Translations under genes and position numbers: made by a program
Part shown: one piece after another, positions 26,114-35,216 of the stretch
Numbering within the stretch: the first letter of the stretch is position 1
Layout of the letters: every line of letters starts with the position of its first letter
Source: an uncultured Ruminococcus sp.
GTDB taxonomy: Bacteria > Bacillota > Clostridia > Oscillospirales > Ruminococcaceae
Assembly: GCA_910584195.1 (NCBI GenBank)
Contig: CAJTYV010000005.1
Location: 1-64,000, forward strand
DNA: 64,000 bases
Reading direction: 5' to 3'
Notes under the pieces: model-generated
What the model was told of the DNA's origin: nothing
The model's input: the letters and a program-made list of their open reading frames with translations, nothing else
Databases searched by the model: none

Positions 26114-28621
26114 TTAATTAGCAGTCAATGGAAGCTGTGATATGTCAAGAAGTCCTGCATCAATTTTCTGCAACGTAAGAGAATCCGAAGTTGTTATTCC
26201 AAGCAAACCGTCAACGTCTCCGTTTTTTAAACCTTGTTCTGAAAGTCCGTATTTATCCTGATTTCCAAGATGCTGTAAAATTGCAGTTGAATCGGCAATG
26301 GTAACTTTTCCGTCGCAGTTTGCATCTCCGGCAAGATAATCTAAACGCTCTGAAATAACATTTAGCTTAAATGCGCTTACTGTTTTTTCAATACCTGATG
26401 CAGAAATAATTCTCACAGAGTATTGACCGGCATCATCAATGGAAATATTTTCAAGTTTCAATTTATTTGAAGTTGATTTCGTAATAATTTTTCCATTTCG
26501 TATCCACTCATATTGTGAAGAATCGTCAAGTTCTGTAAGAACAGTATATTCATAGTCTGCACCCTCATTAACACGAAGTTCAGTAAGTGCTGAAATCACT
26601 GTAAAATCAGAAGGTATAATACATTCTGAAGTCTGTACATCGTTCATAAGTTTCCATTCATTTCCGCTATCCTGCATAAAAATACGAAGATTGTCAAGCT
26701 TCATACCAGGCTCAAGCGACATGACTTCAAATGGAATGCGAAATTCCGTCATATCGCTGCCCCATTTACATTGACATCCATTGTAGTCTCCATGATTAAA
26801 GTAAATGAATCCGTTTGACGCATAGTAAAGCCAATAATTTTCCGAATTGACAGGATTTTTCAGCTGTATATTATAAACAGGAGCTAAAGCGTTATTTTCT
26901 ATATTGCTCATAAAATAAATATATTTATCATCAGCTTTTGCATAAAGCTTTACACCGGAAGCATTTTCTCCAACTATCATATCCTCAGTCCATTCGCTTG
27001 GAGATGATAGTAATCCGTCTACTACTGTTTTTCCGTCTGCCGAATAAAACTGAGAGGGGATATTATCTGCATTTTTAAGGGTTTTAAGTGTATTGTTAGT
27101 TCCATTATTACTATTTTCGATCACATTTACTGTTCCAAGTCGATTAGCCCCCAATGACGGATTCCACACATCATCGTTAGCAAATCGTATACTTCGGCTG
27201 TTCATGTTTAAAATATCAATTGGAGTTCCCATGCTCAGTTTTAAATATATATTCCAATTTCCAGCCGGCAAACAGTCAGGAAGAGTAATATTAAGAGTAT
27301 TTTCAGTTTCAGTGCATGAGAGCCATTGTCGACAATCAATATCAGCTGCGGCATAGGTAAAAATTCCATCTTTCTCAAGCAGTACATATGATTGAACTTG
27401 AGGAATAACATTCGCAAATCCGGTATTTTCTACTTTAAAATTTACTTGTATATCTTCTCCTTGCCCAACAGTTTCCGTAAGCTTGGAATCACGAATTACA
27501 AAGCGATAACCTATGTGATCACGTATGAATTGGAATACGGTCTGTCCATAGTACGCAGAATTGTTTGAATTGTTTATATCATACTCCGTCGAAAACGTAT
27601 AATCCTTATAAAGATTAAAAATATTACTATTTATATAACTTAAATGCGTTTTGTACATTTCGGGTATTGAATTTTCAGGTAGATACGTGTCGTACTGCTT
27701 TGCAAAATCAATATTGCCCGAAAATTCCCCCCCGAAATAAGAGGTAAGCGTTTGAACTGAAAGCCAATTCGTTTCAATCTCACGGTTAGCATATGTACCA
27801 AGATCTGAATTACTGCCCATATAACCGTCGTCAAAAAGACCTATCCTGTCCTTGTTTTTCTGAATATCCGAGGTATATTTGCTTTCGGAAAGACTGTCTA
27901 TAAGCTCTCTGTCAGAAAGTTCAGCTCGTGTTATTCCGGCCCATTCTGCAAAAATATCGGGAGTTCTTACTGTTACAGGAATTGGTGCTGGAACTGCTTG
28001 TAACAGCGCTTCTAACACCTGAGCCTTATGCTGAACAGATGTATATTTTCCGCCGTGCATTTCACCCCATTTTCCAACAAAGCCACATTCTACAAATGCA
28101 ATAATATCAGAATATTTCTCAAAAAGTCCGCTGTTTTTCAGTTGTTCTATATGGTGTAAAACTTGTTCAAAGGAAGCTGGTTCAGGATTATCCTTGCCTT
28201 CATCATCATAACGGAAACGAAGAGCCACCATGCAGCCATTGTTATAACAGTTTTGAAGAGTTTTATCCCATGCTCTGAAAAAAGTGTCATCAAGATCATA
28301 ATCAGTACCTTCCGTATAGGTTCCATCTTCGTTTTTTGTACCGTTGACACCACATGAAAATTCACCTATATCTATAAAGAACAGAATAAGATTGCTTGTA
28401 GGGTTATAAACAGGTGTATTTTCAGGTTTGCAATTAGCCCATACAGTTGAGCTATATCCAACGCCGGGATTATTGATAGTTTCAACAGACTCACTGTAGT
28501 TTATGCCACTGTCTTTCATGTTGGATTCTTCAGCAAATATTGGACAACATACTGCGCCTGAAACTATTGTTGAAGCTATTAAAATCGATAATGTTTTCTT
28601 TTTTAGATTCATAAAAAGCAC
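26114..28621 (-). CDS. Secreted DUF4874/DUF4832 protein with Ig-like domain and dockerin
   Basis: 835 aa. Signal peptide (1 to about 30), then a DUF4874-like block (NNPGVGYSSTVW, ALRFRYDDEGKDNPEP, VECGFVGKWGEMHGGKYT, about 45-200) and a DUF4832-like block to about 430. This is the TIM-barrel-like pair seen in putative glycosidases. A beta-sandwich (about 540-680), an Ig-like fold (about 690-760, YEWIRNGKI and DDAGQYSVRI) and a dockerin (about 765-835) follow. The dockerin is almost the same as in the pectate lyase at 18486, so both should bind the same cohesins. The substrate is unknown. Confidence 0.85.
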   Translation of the reverse strand: MLFMNLKKKTLSILIASTIVSGAVCCPIFAEESNMKDSGINYSESVETINNPGVGYSSTVWANCKPENTPVYNPTSNLILFFIDIGEFSCGVNGTKNEDGTYTEGTDYDLDDTFFRAWDKTLQNCYNNGCMVALRFRYDDEGKDNPEPASFEQVLHHIEQLKNSGLFEKYSDIIAFVECGFVGKWGEMHGGKYTSVQHKAQVLEALLQAVPAPIPVTVRTPDIFAEWAGITRAELSDRELIDSLSESKYTSDIQKNKDRIGLFDDGYMGSNSDLGTYANREIETNWLSVQTLTSYFGGEFSGNIDFAKQYDTYLPENSIPEMYKTHLSYINSNIFNLYKDYTFSTEYDINNSNNSAYYGQTVFQFIRDHIGYRFVIRDSKLTETVGQGEDIQVNFKVENTGFANVIPQVQSYVLLEKDGIFTYAAADIDCRQWLSCTETENTLNITLPDCLPAGNWNIYLKLSMGTPIDILNMNSRSIRFANDDVWNPSLGANRLGTVNVIENSNNGTNNTLKTLKNADNIPSQFYSADGKTVVDGLLSSPSEWTEDMIVGENASGVKLYAKADDKYIYFMSNIENNALAPVYNIQLKNPVNSENYWLYYASNGFIYFNHGDYNGCQCKWGSDMTEFRIPFEVMSLEPGMKLDNLRIFMQDSGNEWKLMNDVQTSECIIPSDFTVISALTELRVNEGADYEYTVLTELDDSSQYEWIRNGKIITKSTSNKLKLENISIDDAGQYSVRIISASGIEKTVSAFKLNVISERLDYLAGDANCDGKVTIADSTAILQHLGNQDKYGLSEQGLKNGDVDGLLGITTSDSLTLQKIDAGLLDISQLPLTAN

Positions 28622-28721
28622 CTTTCATAAGGGAGTAGTGAAAGCTTCAAAGGATATATTAATTCGTATAATCACAATTATAAGAACTATATGGTATTAT
28701 TTTTAAGCCACATTAATTAGC

Positions 28722-28764
28722 TTATATCGGTCAATGCCACATAAAATGGAATTGACCGATATAA
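28722..28764. repeat. Perfect 14-bp inverted repeat after the fusion gene
   Basis: Arms TTATATCGGTCAAT (28722-28735) and its complement (28751-28764) around a 15-nt loop. It lies between the stop of the synthetase fusion and the start region of the dockerin gene. No T run follows, so it is a weak terminator or an RNA-stability or protein-binding site. Confidence 0.55.
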
Positions 28765-28772
28765 AATTAAGA

Positions 28773-31310
28773 TCATGCAGTTACAATATCATTAGCTTTA
28801 TGGAGACCAAGTTTTTCAACAGCCTGTTCTCTCATTTTGTATTTGAGAATTTTTCCGGCAGCGTTCATCGGGAAACCGTCCACGAAATCCACGTATCTCG
28901 GACATTTATGCTTTGCCATTTTTTCAAGACAGAAATTCCTGATCTCTTCCTGAGAAGATGTTTCTCCCTCTCTGAGAACGATACAAGCCATTATCTCCTC
29001 GCCGTAATCGGCATCGGGAACTCCAATGACCTGTACGTCCTTGACCTTAGGATTAGTATACAGGAAATCCTCTATTTCCTTTGGATAGATATTTTCACCG
29101 CCACGGATTATCATATCCTTGATACGGCCGGTTATCTTATAATAACCGTCGACAGAACGTCTTCTTGCAAGATCTCCGGTATGCAGCCACCCCTCCGAAT
29201 CAATGGCAGCCGCCGTAGCTTCAGGCATTTTATAGTAGCCTTTCATGATATTATAGCCCCTTGCGACAAATTCTCCATCCACATCATCAGGAACTTCCTC
29301 ATTCGTTTCGGGGTCAACAATGCGGCATTCAACACCGAATATCGGACCGCCGACAGTATTAACACGCTGCTCTATAGTATCTGTAGTCTTGCTCATGGTA
29401 GTTGCGGGAGAAGCCTCGGTTTGACCGTATGTGATACAAATTTCGGTCATGTTCATCTTTTCAAGAACCTCTTCCATAGTCTTTATAGGACACGGAGAAC
29501 CTGCCATGATACCGGTTCTCATATAAGAAAAGTCCGTTGTTTCAAAGTCAGGATGCCCCAGCATTGCAATAAACATTGTAGGTACGCCATGGAAACATGT
29601 TATCTTCTCTTTATTGATGCATGCAAGACCTTTTCTTGGTGAAAATCTTGTGATCGGAGACATTGTCGTGCCGTGAGTCATGGAAGCTGTCATAGCAAGA
29701 ACCATACCGAAACAATGGAACATTGGTACCTGTATCATCATTCGGTCAGCAGTTGAAAGATCCATACAGTCTCCGATAGCTTTGCCATTGTTTACAACGT
29801 TATAGTGAGTCAGCATAACGCCCTTTGGAAAACCGGTAGTTCCTGAAGTATACTGCATGTTGCATACATCATGAACATTTATCGTTTTTCTGATCCGCTC
29901 TACTTCACTGTAGGAAACATTCTCAGAAAGAGCTACAGCCTCATTCCATGTGTAGCAGCCGTTATTTTTTGAATCAATAGTTATAACATTTTTAAGATAT
30001 GGCAGCTTAGCAGAATTTAAATTACCTGGTTCGCAGTTTTCCAGTTCCGGACAAAGCTCCTTTATTATGTCAACATAGCTTATATCTTTAATTCCATCAA
30101 TCATAACAAGAGTATTGGTGTCTGATTGTCTGAGAAGATATTCAGCTTCGTGGATCTTGTATTCTGTATTTACGGTGACTAAAACAGCTCCGATTTTTGT
30201 AGTTGCCCAAAAAGTAATATACCACTGAGGAACGTTGGTTGCCCAAATTGCAACATGATCGCCTTTCTTGACTCCCATTGCAAGCAGAGAACGTGCGAAT
30301 GTATCTACGTCATCTCTAAATTCCGGATATGTGCGTGTATAGTCAAGCTCGGTATATCTGAAAGCGTACTGATTGGGAAACGCATCGCACATACGGTCAA
30401 GAACATCCGGAAAAGTATAATTAATTATTCTTTCTTTGGGCCATGGATAATGTCCTGTTCCTTTTATACTTGTCTGAAGAGAATGCTTGTGTTTTTTCTT
30501 GTAGGGTGACATATATTCGGCAAACTGTGGAATTACAATACCGGCGTCACTGAGGTCGGCTGACCATCTTTTTACCCATTCAAGAGAAATATATCCCTCA
30601 TAATTTATGGTATCGAGAGCTTCTATCATTTTCTTTACAGGAATATCACCGCTGCCCATTAATCTGTATTCTACAGTACCGTCGGCTTTCATAACGCTAT
30701 CCTTGACCTGTATGTACTTAATGTACTGACCAAGATTTGAAACAGTGGTTTCAGGTGACTCGTTATTGTAGCGGTATGGATGATGCATATCCCAAAGTGC
30801 AGCTACCTTGCGGCTTCCAACTTTGTTAAGAAGTTTTGCAAGACGTGCAGTATCACAATATACGCCGTTTGTCTCAACTAAAAGCGTTACATTGTATTTT
30901 TCAGCGGTTGGGACAAGTTTCAAAAGAGCTTCAGCAATATATTCATCATCAGCATCTCCATTTGGTGCAGGATCTAAATCCGCTAAAATTCTTATATATG
31001 AAGTACCAAGTTTATTGGCAAGCTGTGCATAAGCGGTAATTTCAGCTTCTGCTTCCGCAAATTTTTCTTTATCTTTCAGACACGCTCCCGAAGAAAGACA
31101 GGAAATTTCAAGTCCGAGGGAATTGAGCTTTTCAATTGTCTTTGGAAGCTGCGCATTTGTAAACGGCTGCGCTTTTACAGAAAAAATCTCATCGCCGAGA
31201 CCTCTTATTTCAATGCCGTTGAACCCCAGATCCTTAGCAGCTCCGTAAATTTCCTGCCATGACCAATTTGGGCATGCAAGAGTTGAAAAACTTATCTTCA
31301 AAAAAATCAT
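28773..31310 (-). CDS. Fusion of a sugar-phosphate isomerase/epimerase-like TIM barrel with an AMP-dependent acyl-CoA synthetase
   Basis: 845 aa. Residues 1 to about 270 (SFSTLACPNWSW, GFNGIEIRGLGD, LLVETNGVYCDT, ALWDMHHPYRYN, SLEWVKRW) are an AP-endonuclease-2 / xylose-isomerase-like barrel with its metal-binding Glu, Asp and His. A basic linker (KKKHKHS) leads to residues about 295-840, a complete acyl-CoA synthetase: YTSGTTGFPKG, ITYGQTEASP, GWLHTGDLARR and the C-terminal lysine motif AAGKILKYKMRE. The likely start is TTG 31301 (MKISFSTL...), spaced well from AAAGGA; ATG 31310 lies inside that site. The substrate cannot be told. Confidence 0.88.
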   Translation of the reverse strand: MIFLKISFSTLACPNWSWQEIYGAAKDLGFNGIEIRGLGDEIFSVKAQPFTNAQLPKTIEKLNSLGLEISCLSSGACLKDKEKFAEAEAEITAYAQLANKLGTSYIRILADLDPAPNGDADDEYIAEALLKLVPTAEKYNVTLLVETNGVYCDTARLAKLLNKVGSRKVAALWDMHHPYRYNNESPETTVSNLGQYIKYIQVKDSVMKADGTVEYRLMGSGDIPVKKMIEALDTINYEGYISLEWVKRWSADLSDAGIVIPQFAEYMSPYKKKHKHSLQTSIKGTGHYPWPKERIINYTFPDVLDRMCDAFPNQYAFRYTELDYTRTYPEFRDDVDTFARSLLAMGVKKGDHVAIWATNVPQWYITFWATTKIGAVLVTVNTEYKIHEAEYLLRQSDTNTLVMIDGIKDISYVDIIKELCPELENCEPGNLNSAKLPYLKNVITIDSKNNGCYTWNEAVALSENVSYSEVERIRKTINVHDVCNMQYTSGTTGFPKGVMLTHYNVVNNGKAIGDCMDLSTADRMMIQVPMFHCFGMVLAMTASMTHGTTMSPITRFSPRKGLACINKEKITCFHGVPTMFIAMLGHPDFETTDFSYMRTGIMAGSPCPIKTMEEVLEKMNMTEICITYGQTEASPATTMSKTTDTIEQRVNTVGGPIFGVECRIVDPETNEEVPDDVDGEFVARGYNIMKGYYKMPEATAAAIDSEGWLHTGDLARRRSVDGYYKITGRIKDMIIRGGENIYPKEIEDFLYTNPKVKDVQVIGVPDADYGEEIMACIVLREGETSSQEEIRNFCLEKMAKHKCPRYVDFVDGFPMNAAGKILKYKMREQAVEKLGLHKANDIVTA

Positions 31311-31419
31311 TCCTTTACTAAAAATATATGCGCTAAGCTTTTATAAATTATTATACCATATTTCGTTTTTTTTGGCAATACTTTAAAGCAAAAATTATTA
31401 CATTAAACAAAAAAGCAAA

Positions 31420-31470
31420 TTTCCAAAGTAAATTCCGCGTCTTTTTCTGCTGTGGAATTTACTTTGGAAA
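31420..31470. repeat. Long perfect hairpin, 17-bp arms
   Basis: TTTCCAAAGTAAATTCC at 31420-31436 and its complement at 31454-31470, loop 17 nt. It lies in the 423-base gap between 31311 and 31733, which holds no gene. There is no T run, so it may be an AT-rich terminator variant or a small palindromic repeat. Confidence 0.6.
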
Positions 31471-31505
31471 ATTACGATTTTATTTTTCGACTTGTAATCG
31501 TCAAT

Positions 31506-31685
31506 TTAAGGAAGCGCTGATTAAATCCAGTACACAGATTGCGTAGTCAGATTTTTCGTCAGATTGTATAGAAATAACGCAGGAATGCTGACGCATTTCA
31601 AGAAATTTCTGTGCAAGATGACGGAAAAAATGCAAGCAAGATGCGTTCTGAGCCGTCAGGCGTGATTTATTCAGTGATTCCTTAA
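31506..31685. repeat. MITE-like palindromic element, about 180 bp
   Basis: Ends TTAAGGAAGCGCTGATTAAATC (31506-31527) and GATTTATTCAGTGATTCCTTAA (31664-31685) are imperfect inverted repeats. Interior segments also mirror each other (CAGATTTTTCGTCAGATTG near 31550 against the complement near 31620). The whole element could fold into one long hairpin. It has no coding capacity. The gap otherwise holds only the hairpin at 31420. Confidence 0.6.
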
Positions 31686-31733
31686 TACTTTAAAATCCTC
31701 ATACGATAAAATATTAAACAGACTCTTGTGGAT

Positions 31734-33335
31734 TTATATTTTACATAACTGTTCAAAGGTAATGCCATATTTGTAAGCTATATCATGAGCATAGCTTTTG
31801 CTGTCAGGTTTTTTATAGAATATTTTGTAAGAACGTTCGCCGTCTTCACATCCCATTACAACGCTGACTGCTCCGCATACTGATTTATCCGACAAGAAAA
31901 GCTTATCAGCATTTTCTGCAAGTTCATGCATATGCGTATTAAAGCAGGCTCTTGCACCAAGACAGCATAGATATTTCAAAACATCTGTTGCAATATAAAT
32001 TGACTCCGTGTGGCTTGTCGTTGCAAATGATTCGTTAAATAAAAGCAGGCTTTCTGAAGTAGCGGTTTTGAAGATTTCGCTTAAACGCTGCGCTTCCTGA
32101 CCAAGTCTGCCAAGAGAAACTGTCGCATTTTCATCAGCAGGAAAATGCGTATATATCCCATCACAAATATGCATTTTTCCTTTACTGCACGGTACAAAAA
32201 CACCATGCTGAAACAGTAGAAACGCAAGTCCTATACCTTGCGTAAAAATTGTTTTTCCTCCCCTGTTTGGTCCTGTAAGTATCATAACTTTTTTTCCATT
32301 TGAGAATTCAAGATCATTACATACAATATCATGATCTATCGTTCCTTTTATACGGCATATTGCAAGTTTTATGTTGTAAAAATCAGAAAGCTGTGTGTCA
32401 TTATTCGAAAATTCAGCTATACAGCATGTATTTCCGCATTCTGATAAACGATTCTCCAGTTTGATAAATCGCTCATAAAACAAAAATTCATCTGATAGTT
32501 TTGATAGAGTCAACCCCGATGTATCAGTATACTTTTTCAGAATGCGTTTTAATTTCTGAGTAACATCCGGAAGCATTCGTTCAACAATATTTGCCAGATT
32601 ATTCATAAGCGGACTTTCGCTGACTGAACCTTTATGAGGATGCGTTACCATTGAAAAGGAATTCAGATTTTTATCGGAAGAGTTTCGTTTTTTATGAAAA
32701 CCAATAAATCTTTCAAGAACTCCTTGTTCGCGAAAAAAATATTCATTCATAGAAATAATTCCTACTTCATCGGGATAAAAATCACTGTTGAAATTCACTC
32801 CCAAAGTCATACTTTTAATGGACGACACATCTTCTCCAAGTTTTTTGATATCCTCTGATAATTCATGAAATCCGCTGTCATTGTAAATTGTGTCAATAAA
32901 GTTACTGAATTTTTTCAATCCTTCCGATTGAAAAGAATGACCGTTCAGTATTTTTTTGATTTTAATAACAGATAAGCAGTAATTCTCCAATTCTTTTAAA
33001 CGACCGATAAAATCCCATATGCTCGATTTGTTATCTATATTTCTTGATTTTTCAGAAGAATAAAACTGCATTTCTTTGAAAATTTCACAGAGTTCCTCGC
33101 AAATTTCAGGCGTGTTTTTTAAGTCTTTATAAATAGCCTGTCTATATTGTATTACTGGCTTGCATATCGGCATTTTCATTAGTATTTTCTTTAAAATACT
33201 CCGCTCGCTGCTCGTTGAAGTTAAGTTCTCAATGATAAAATCTGTGGACAAATCATTTGCCGCATTTTCACTGAGAATAAAGTATTCATACTCTCCAATA
33301 GGAGAAAGCAAACTGAAATCTCTAATACTATCCAT
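31734..33335 (-). CDS. MutS-family ATPase, short form
   Basis: 533 aa. The Walker A ILTGPNRGGKTIFTQGIGLA (about 345), then GRLGQEAQRLSEIF and a Walker B LLLFNESFATTSHTES give the MutS ATPase, with the switch His in FNTHMHELAE. It lacks the mismatch-recognition domain I and has only a lever/clamp-like helical front half. Such short forms (MutS2-like without Smr, or YshD-like) have unclear roles. It overlaps the XRE gene upstream by 8 bases. Confidence 0.82.
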   Translation of the reverse strand: MDSIRDFSLLSPIGEYEYFILSENAANDLSTDFIIENLTSTSSERSILKKILMKMPICKPVIQYRQAIYKDLKNTPEICEELCEIFKEMQFYSSEKSRNIDNKSSIWDFIGRLKELENYCLSVIKIKKILNGHSFQSEGLKKFSNFIDTIYNDSGFHELSEDIKKLGEDVSSIKSMTLGVNFNSDFYPDEVGIISMNEYFFREQGVLERFIGFHKKRNSSDKNLNSFSMVTHPHKGSVSESPLMNNLANIVERMLPDVTQKLKRILKKYTDTSGLTLSKLSDEFLFYERFIKLENRLSECGNTCCIAEFSNNDTQLSDFYNIKLAICRIKGTIDHDIVCNDLEFSNGKKVMILTGPNRGGKTIFTQGIGLAFLLFQHGVFVPCSKGKMHICDGIYTHFPADENATVSLGRLGQEAQRLSEIFKTATSESLLLFNESFATTSHTESIYIATDVLKYLCCLGARACFNTHMHELAENADKLFLSDKSVCGAVSVVMGCEDGERSYKIFYKKPDSKSYAHDIAYKYGITFEQLCKI

Positions 33336-34386
33336 TGTATTCCTCCAACAATTTTTTTAATTTATTTATTATCTCATGATACCGTTCTTCGTCATTCAGA
33401 ATGCTGAATGTTTTGTTTTCTTCAGTATAATTTATAGAAGTTTGAAGTATCATTTTATTGCTGAATTGATTGTTATTGCGTTTGGTTTTTTTATTGAAAG
33501 GAATTTTATTCTCAAGAAGTGTAATAAATTTATAAAGATATTCCAAAGCCATTTCTTTGTTTTTTATGTTACAGTACATAATTGACAGAGCATAATAAAA
33601 CCTTAGAAGATGTTCGGGATAATTTTTTTCTGCTTCAAAAATCTCCATAAATGCAGAGTATTTTTCTATGCAAAATTCAGAATCAGTTCCATTGGCATAT
33701 ATACAAGCACTTGGAATAGCTGAAAAAATAAGCTTTAAATTCTGTTTGATAAAGTCTGTTATTATCTTATTTGCATCGTTTTTTCTATCCTGCTCATTAT
33801 AAATAAATGCAAGAAGTACAGGAGCATTCGTAACAAGTTCGTTCATACCTTCAAGAATTGTTTGTGCTTCGTCAAATTCGTTTAAATTTATCAGACAGCA
33901 TGCATTTAAATATTTAGCTTCTCTTGTAATTATACTATCATCACAGTGTTCATAAATTCTTTTTGTATATTTGATGATTTCATTTAAAATCTCTTGCGGA
34001 TCAGTTGACATTGTATAATGATTATACATAAATTGGCTGATTTTCAGAATAAGCTGCCAGCAAAAATAATACTTGCTGATGTAAGAACGGCATTCGGTGA
34101 AAACCGTATCAGCTGATAATTCCGATAAGCTTTTAAGAAACTTTTCGTAAATCGCATCAATATTTCTTTCGTTCATTTGCGGCTGATACCCCATAAGTTC
34201 GTCAATACTTATATCAAAGAAAGATGCAAGAACCGGTAATAAAGAAATATCAGGAAGACTGTATCCTGATTCCCATTTTGAAACTGCCGATTTTGATATG
34301 CCGATATACTCCGCAAGTTCTGCTTGCGTCATTCCGGCTTCCTTACGTTTTTTGGCAATGATCTCACCCATACTGTTCAAATGCAT
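33328..34386 (-). CDS. XRE-family regulator with TPR-like C-terminus
   Basis: 352 aa from ATG 34386. The HTH covers IIAKKRKEAGMTQAELAEYIGISKSAVSKWESGYSLP (first ~60 residues). The rest is helical and reminiscent of TPR sensor regions in Rgg/PlcR-like proteins. A longer open frame begins at 34419, but the -10 element lies inside it and AAGGGG precedes 34386. Overlap with the MutS-like gene suggests one transcript and a shared job. Confidence 0.85.
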   Translation of the reverse strand: MHLNSMGEIIAKKRKEAGMTQAELAEYIGISKSAVSKWESGYSLPDISLLPVLASFFDISIDELMGYQPQMNERNIDAIYEKFLKSLSELSADTVFTECRSYISKYYFCWQLILKISQFMYNHYTMSTDPQEILNEIIKYTKRIYEHCDDSIITREAKYLNACCLINLNEFDEAQTILEGMNELVTNAPVLLAFIYNEQDRKNDANKIITDFIKQNLKLIFSAIPSACIYANGTDSEFCIEKYSAFMEIFEAEKNYPEHLLRFYYALSIMYCNIKNKEMALEYLYKFITLLENKIPFNKKTKRNNNQFSNKMILQTSINYTEENKTFSILNDEERYHEIINKLKKLLEEYNG

Positions 34387-34407
34387 GACAATTCCCCTTT
34401 CAATACA

Positions 34408-34436
34408 ATTATACCTCATATGTCATGTTTTTTCAA
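34408..34436 (-). promoter_or_regulatory. Sigma-A promoter of the XRE/MutS-like pair
   Basis: Minus-strand TTGAAA (34431-34436), 17 bases, TATAAT (34408-34413), only 22 bases before the ATG at 34386. Confidence 0.8.
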
Positions 34437-34575
34437 CGGAATTTTAGTTAACTTAAAAGAAAATTGTTTCTCGCAAGGAAACTAAAGAGTAACGCAGAAG
34501 TTCGGCAATGTCAAATACGGAACAAACAATGCCATATTCAGCAGAATATCGTACAACAGAACATAATTTTAATAC

Positions 34576-34604
34576 TTTACATACTATAAGAGTATAATTA
34601 TAAT
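34576..34604 (+). promoter_or_regulatory. Sigma-A promoter of the SOD-like gene
   Basis: TTTACA (34576-34581), 17 bases, TATAAT (34599-34604); RBS GGAGG at 34607-34611. The TSS is so close that the leader is nearly absent. Confidence 0.55.
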
Positions 34605-34617
34605 ATGGAGGTTATAT

Positions 34618-35076
34618 ATGTTTACAGTAAACCGCAGACTACTCTTACAATGCCCATGTTGTACGGCGATGATTATTGGTTCGCCTAAATACCCTGATAT
34701 TCATGGAACTGTTTCTTTTTTTAACGCCTGTAACGGTTCTTTGATACTTGCTGAAATTTTTAACCTGCCTTCAGACAACGGAGTATTTGCAATGCATATT
34801 CATAACGGAAAGGAATGCAATGGAAATTCTGATGACCCGTTTGCAGATTCCGGTTCTCACTTGAACCTCAACAATGAAAAACATCCATTTCATACAGGCG
34901 ATCTTCCGGCGTTATTCAGTAATAAAGGATATGCGTGGACCGCCGTATATACAAATCGTTTTCAACCGATTCAAGTGAAAGGATATCCAGTCGTTATACA
35001 TGCTGCTCCTGATGACCTTCACTCACAGCCGTCAGGAAATTCAGGTGATAAAATTGCCTGCGGTGTTATAAAATGA
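34618..35076 (+). CDS. Cu/Zn superoxide dismutase-like protein without signal peptide
   Basis: 152 aa. Residues from about 25 show the SodC fold: FAMHIHNG (copper His pair), GSHLN and KHPFHTGDLP (bridging and zinc His, Asp), VVIHAAPDD (fourth copper His) and the ending SGNSGDKIACGVI. All metal ligands appear present. A short Cys-rich N-terminus (CPCCTAMI) replaces a signal peptide, so the protein is probably cytosolic. True SOD activity in a strict anaerobe is not proven. Confidence 0.82.
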   Translation: MFTVNRRLLLQCPCCTAMIIGSPKYPDIHGTVSFFNACNGSLILAEIFNLPSDNGVFAMHIHNGKECNGNSDDPFADSGSHLNLNNEKHPFHTGDLPALFSNKGYAWTAVYTNRFQPIQVKGYPVVIHAAPDDLHSQPSGNSGDKIACGVIK

Positions 35077-35153
35077 TATATTATTATCTATAAGAATAAA
35101 AATTCTGTTAATAAAATCAGAAAGACCAAAGACGCTTCTTAATCTTAACTAAC

Positions 35154-35182
35154 TTGACTTTTTTTGTCGATAGGAGTATAAT
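35154..35182 (+). promoter_or_regulatory. Sigma-A promoter of the LUD-MATE-nudC group
   Basis: TTGACT (35154-35159), 17 bases, TATAAT (35177-35182). Confidence 0.75.
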
Positions 35183-35216
35183 TATTGTATAAAATATATT
35201 TCGGAGGTTCATATCA

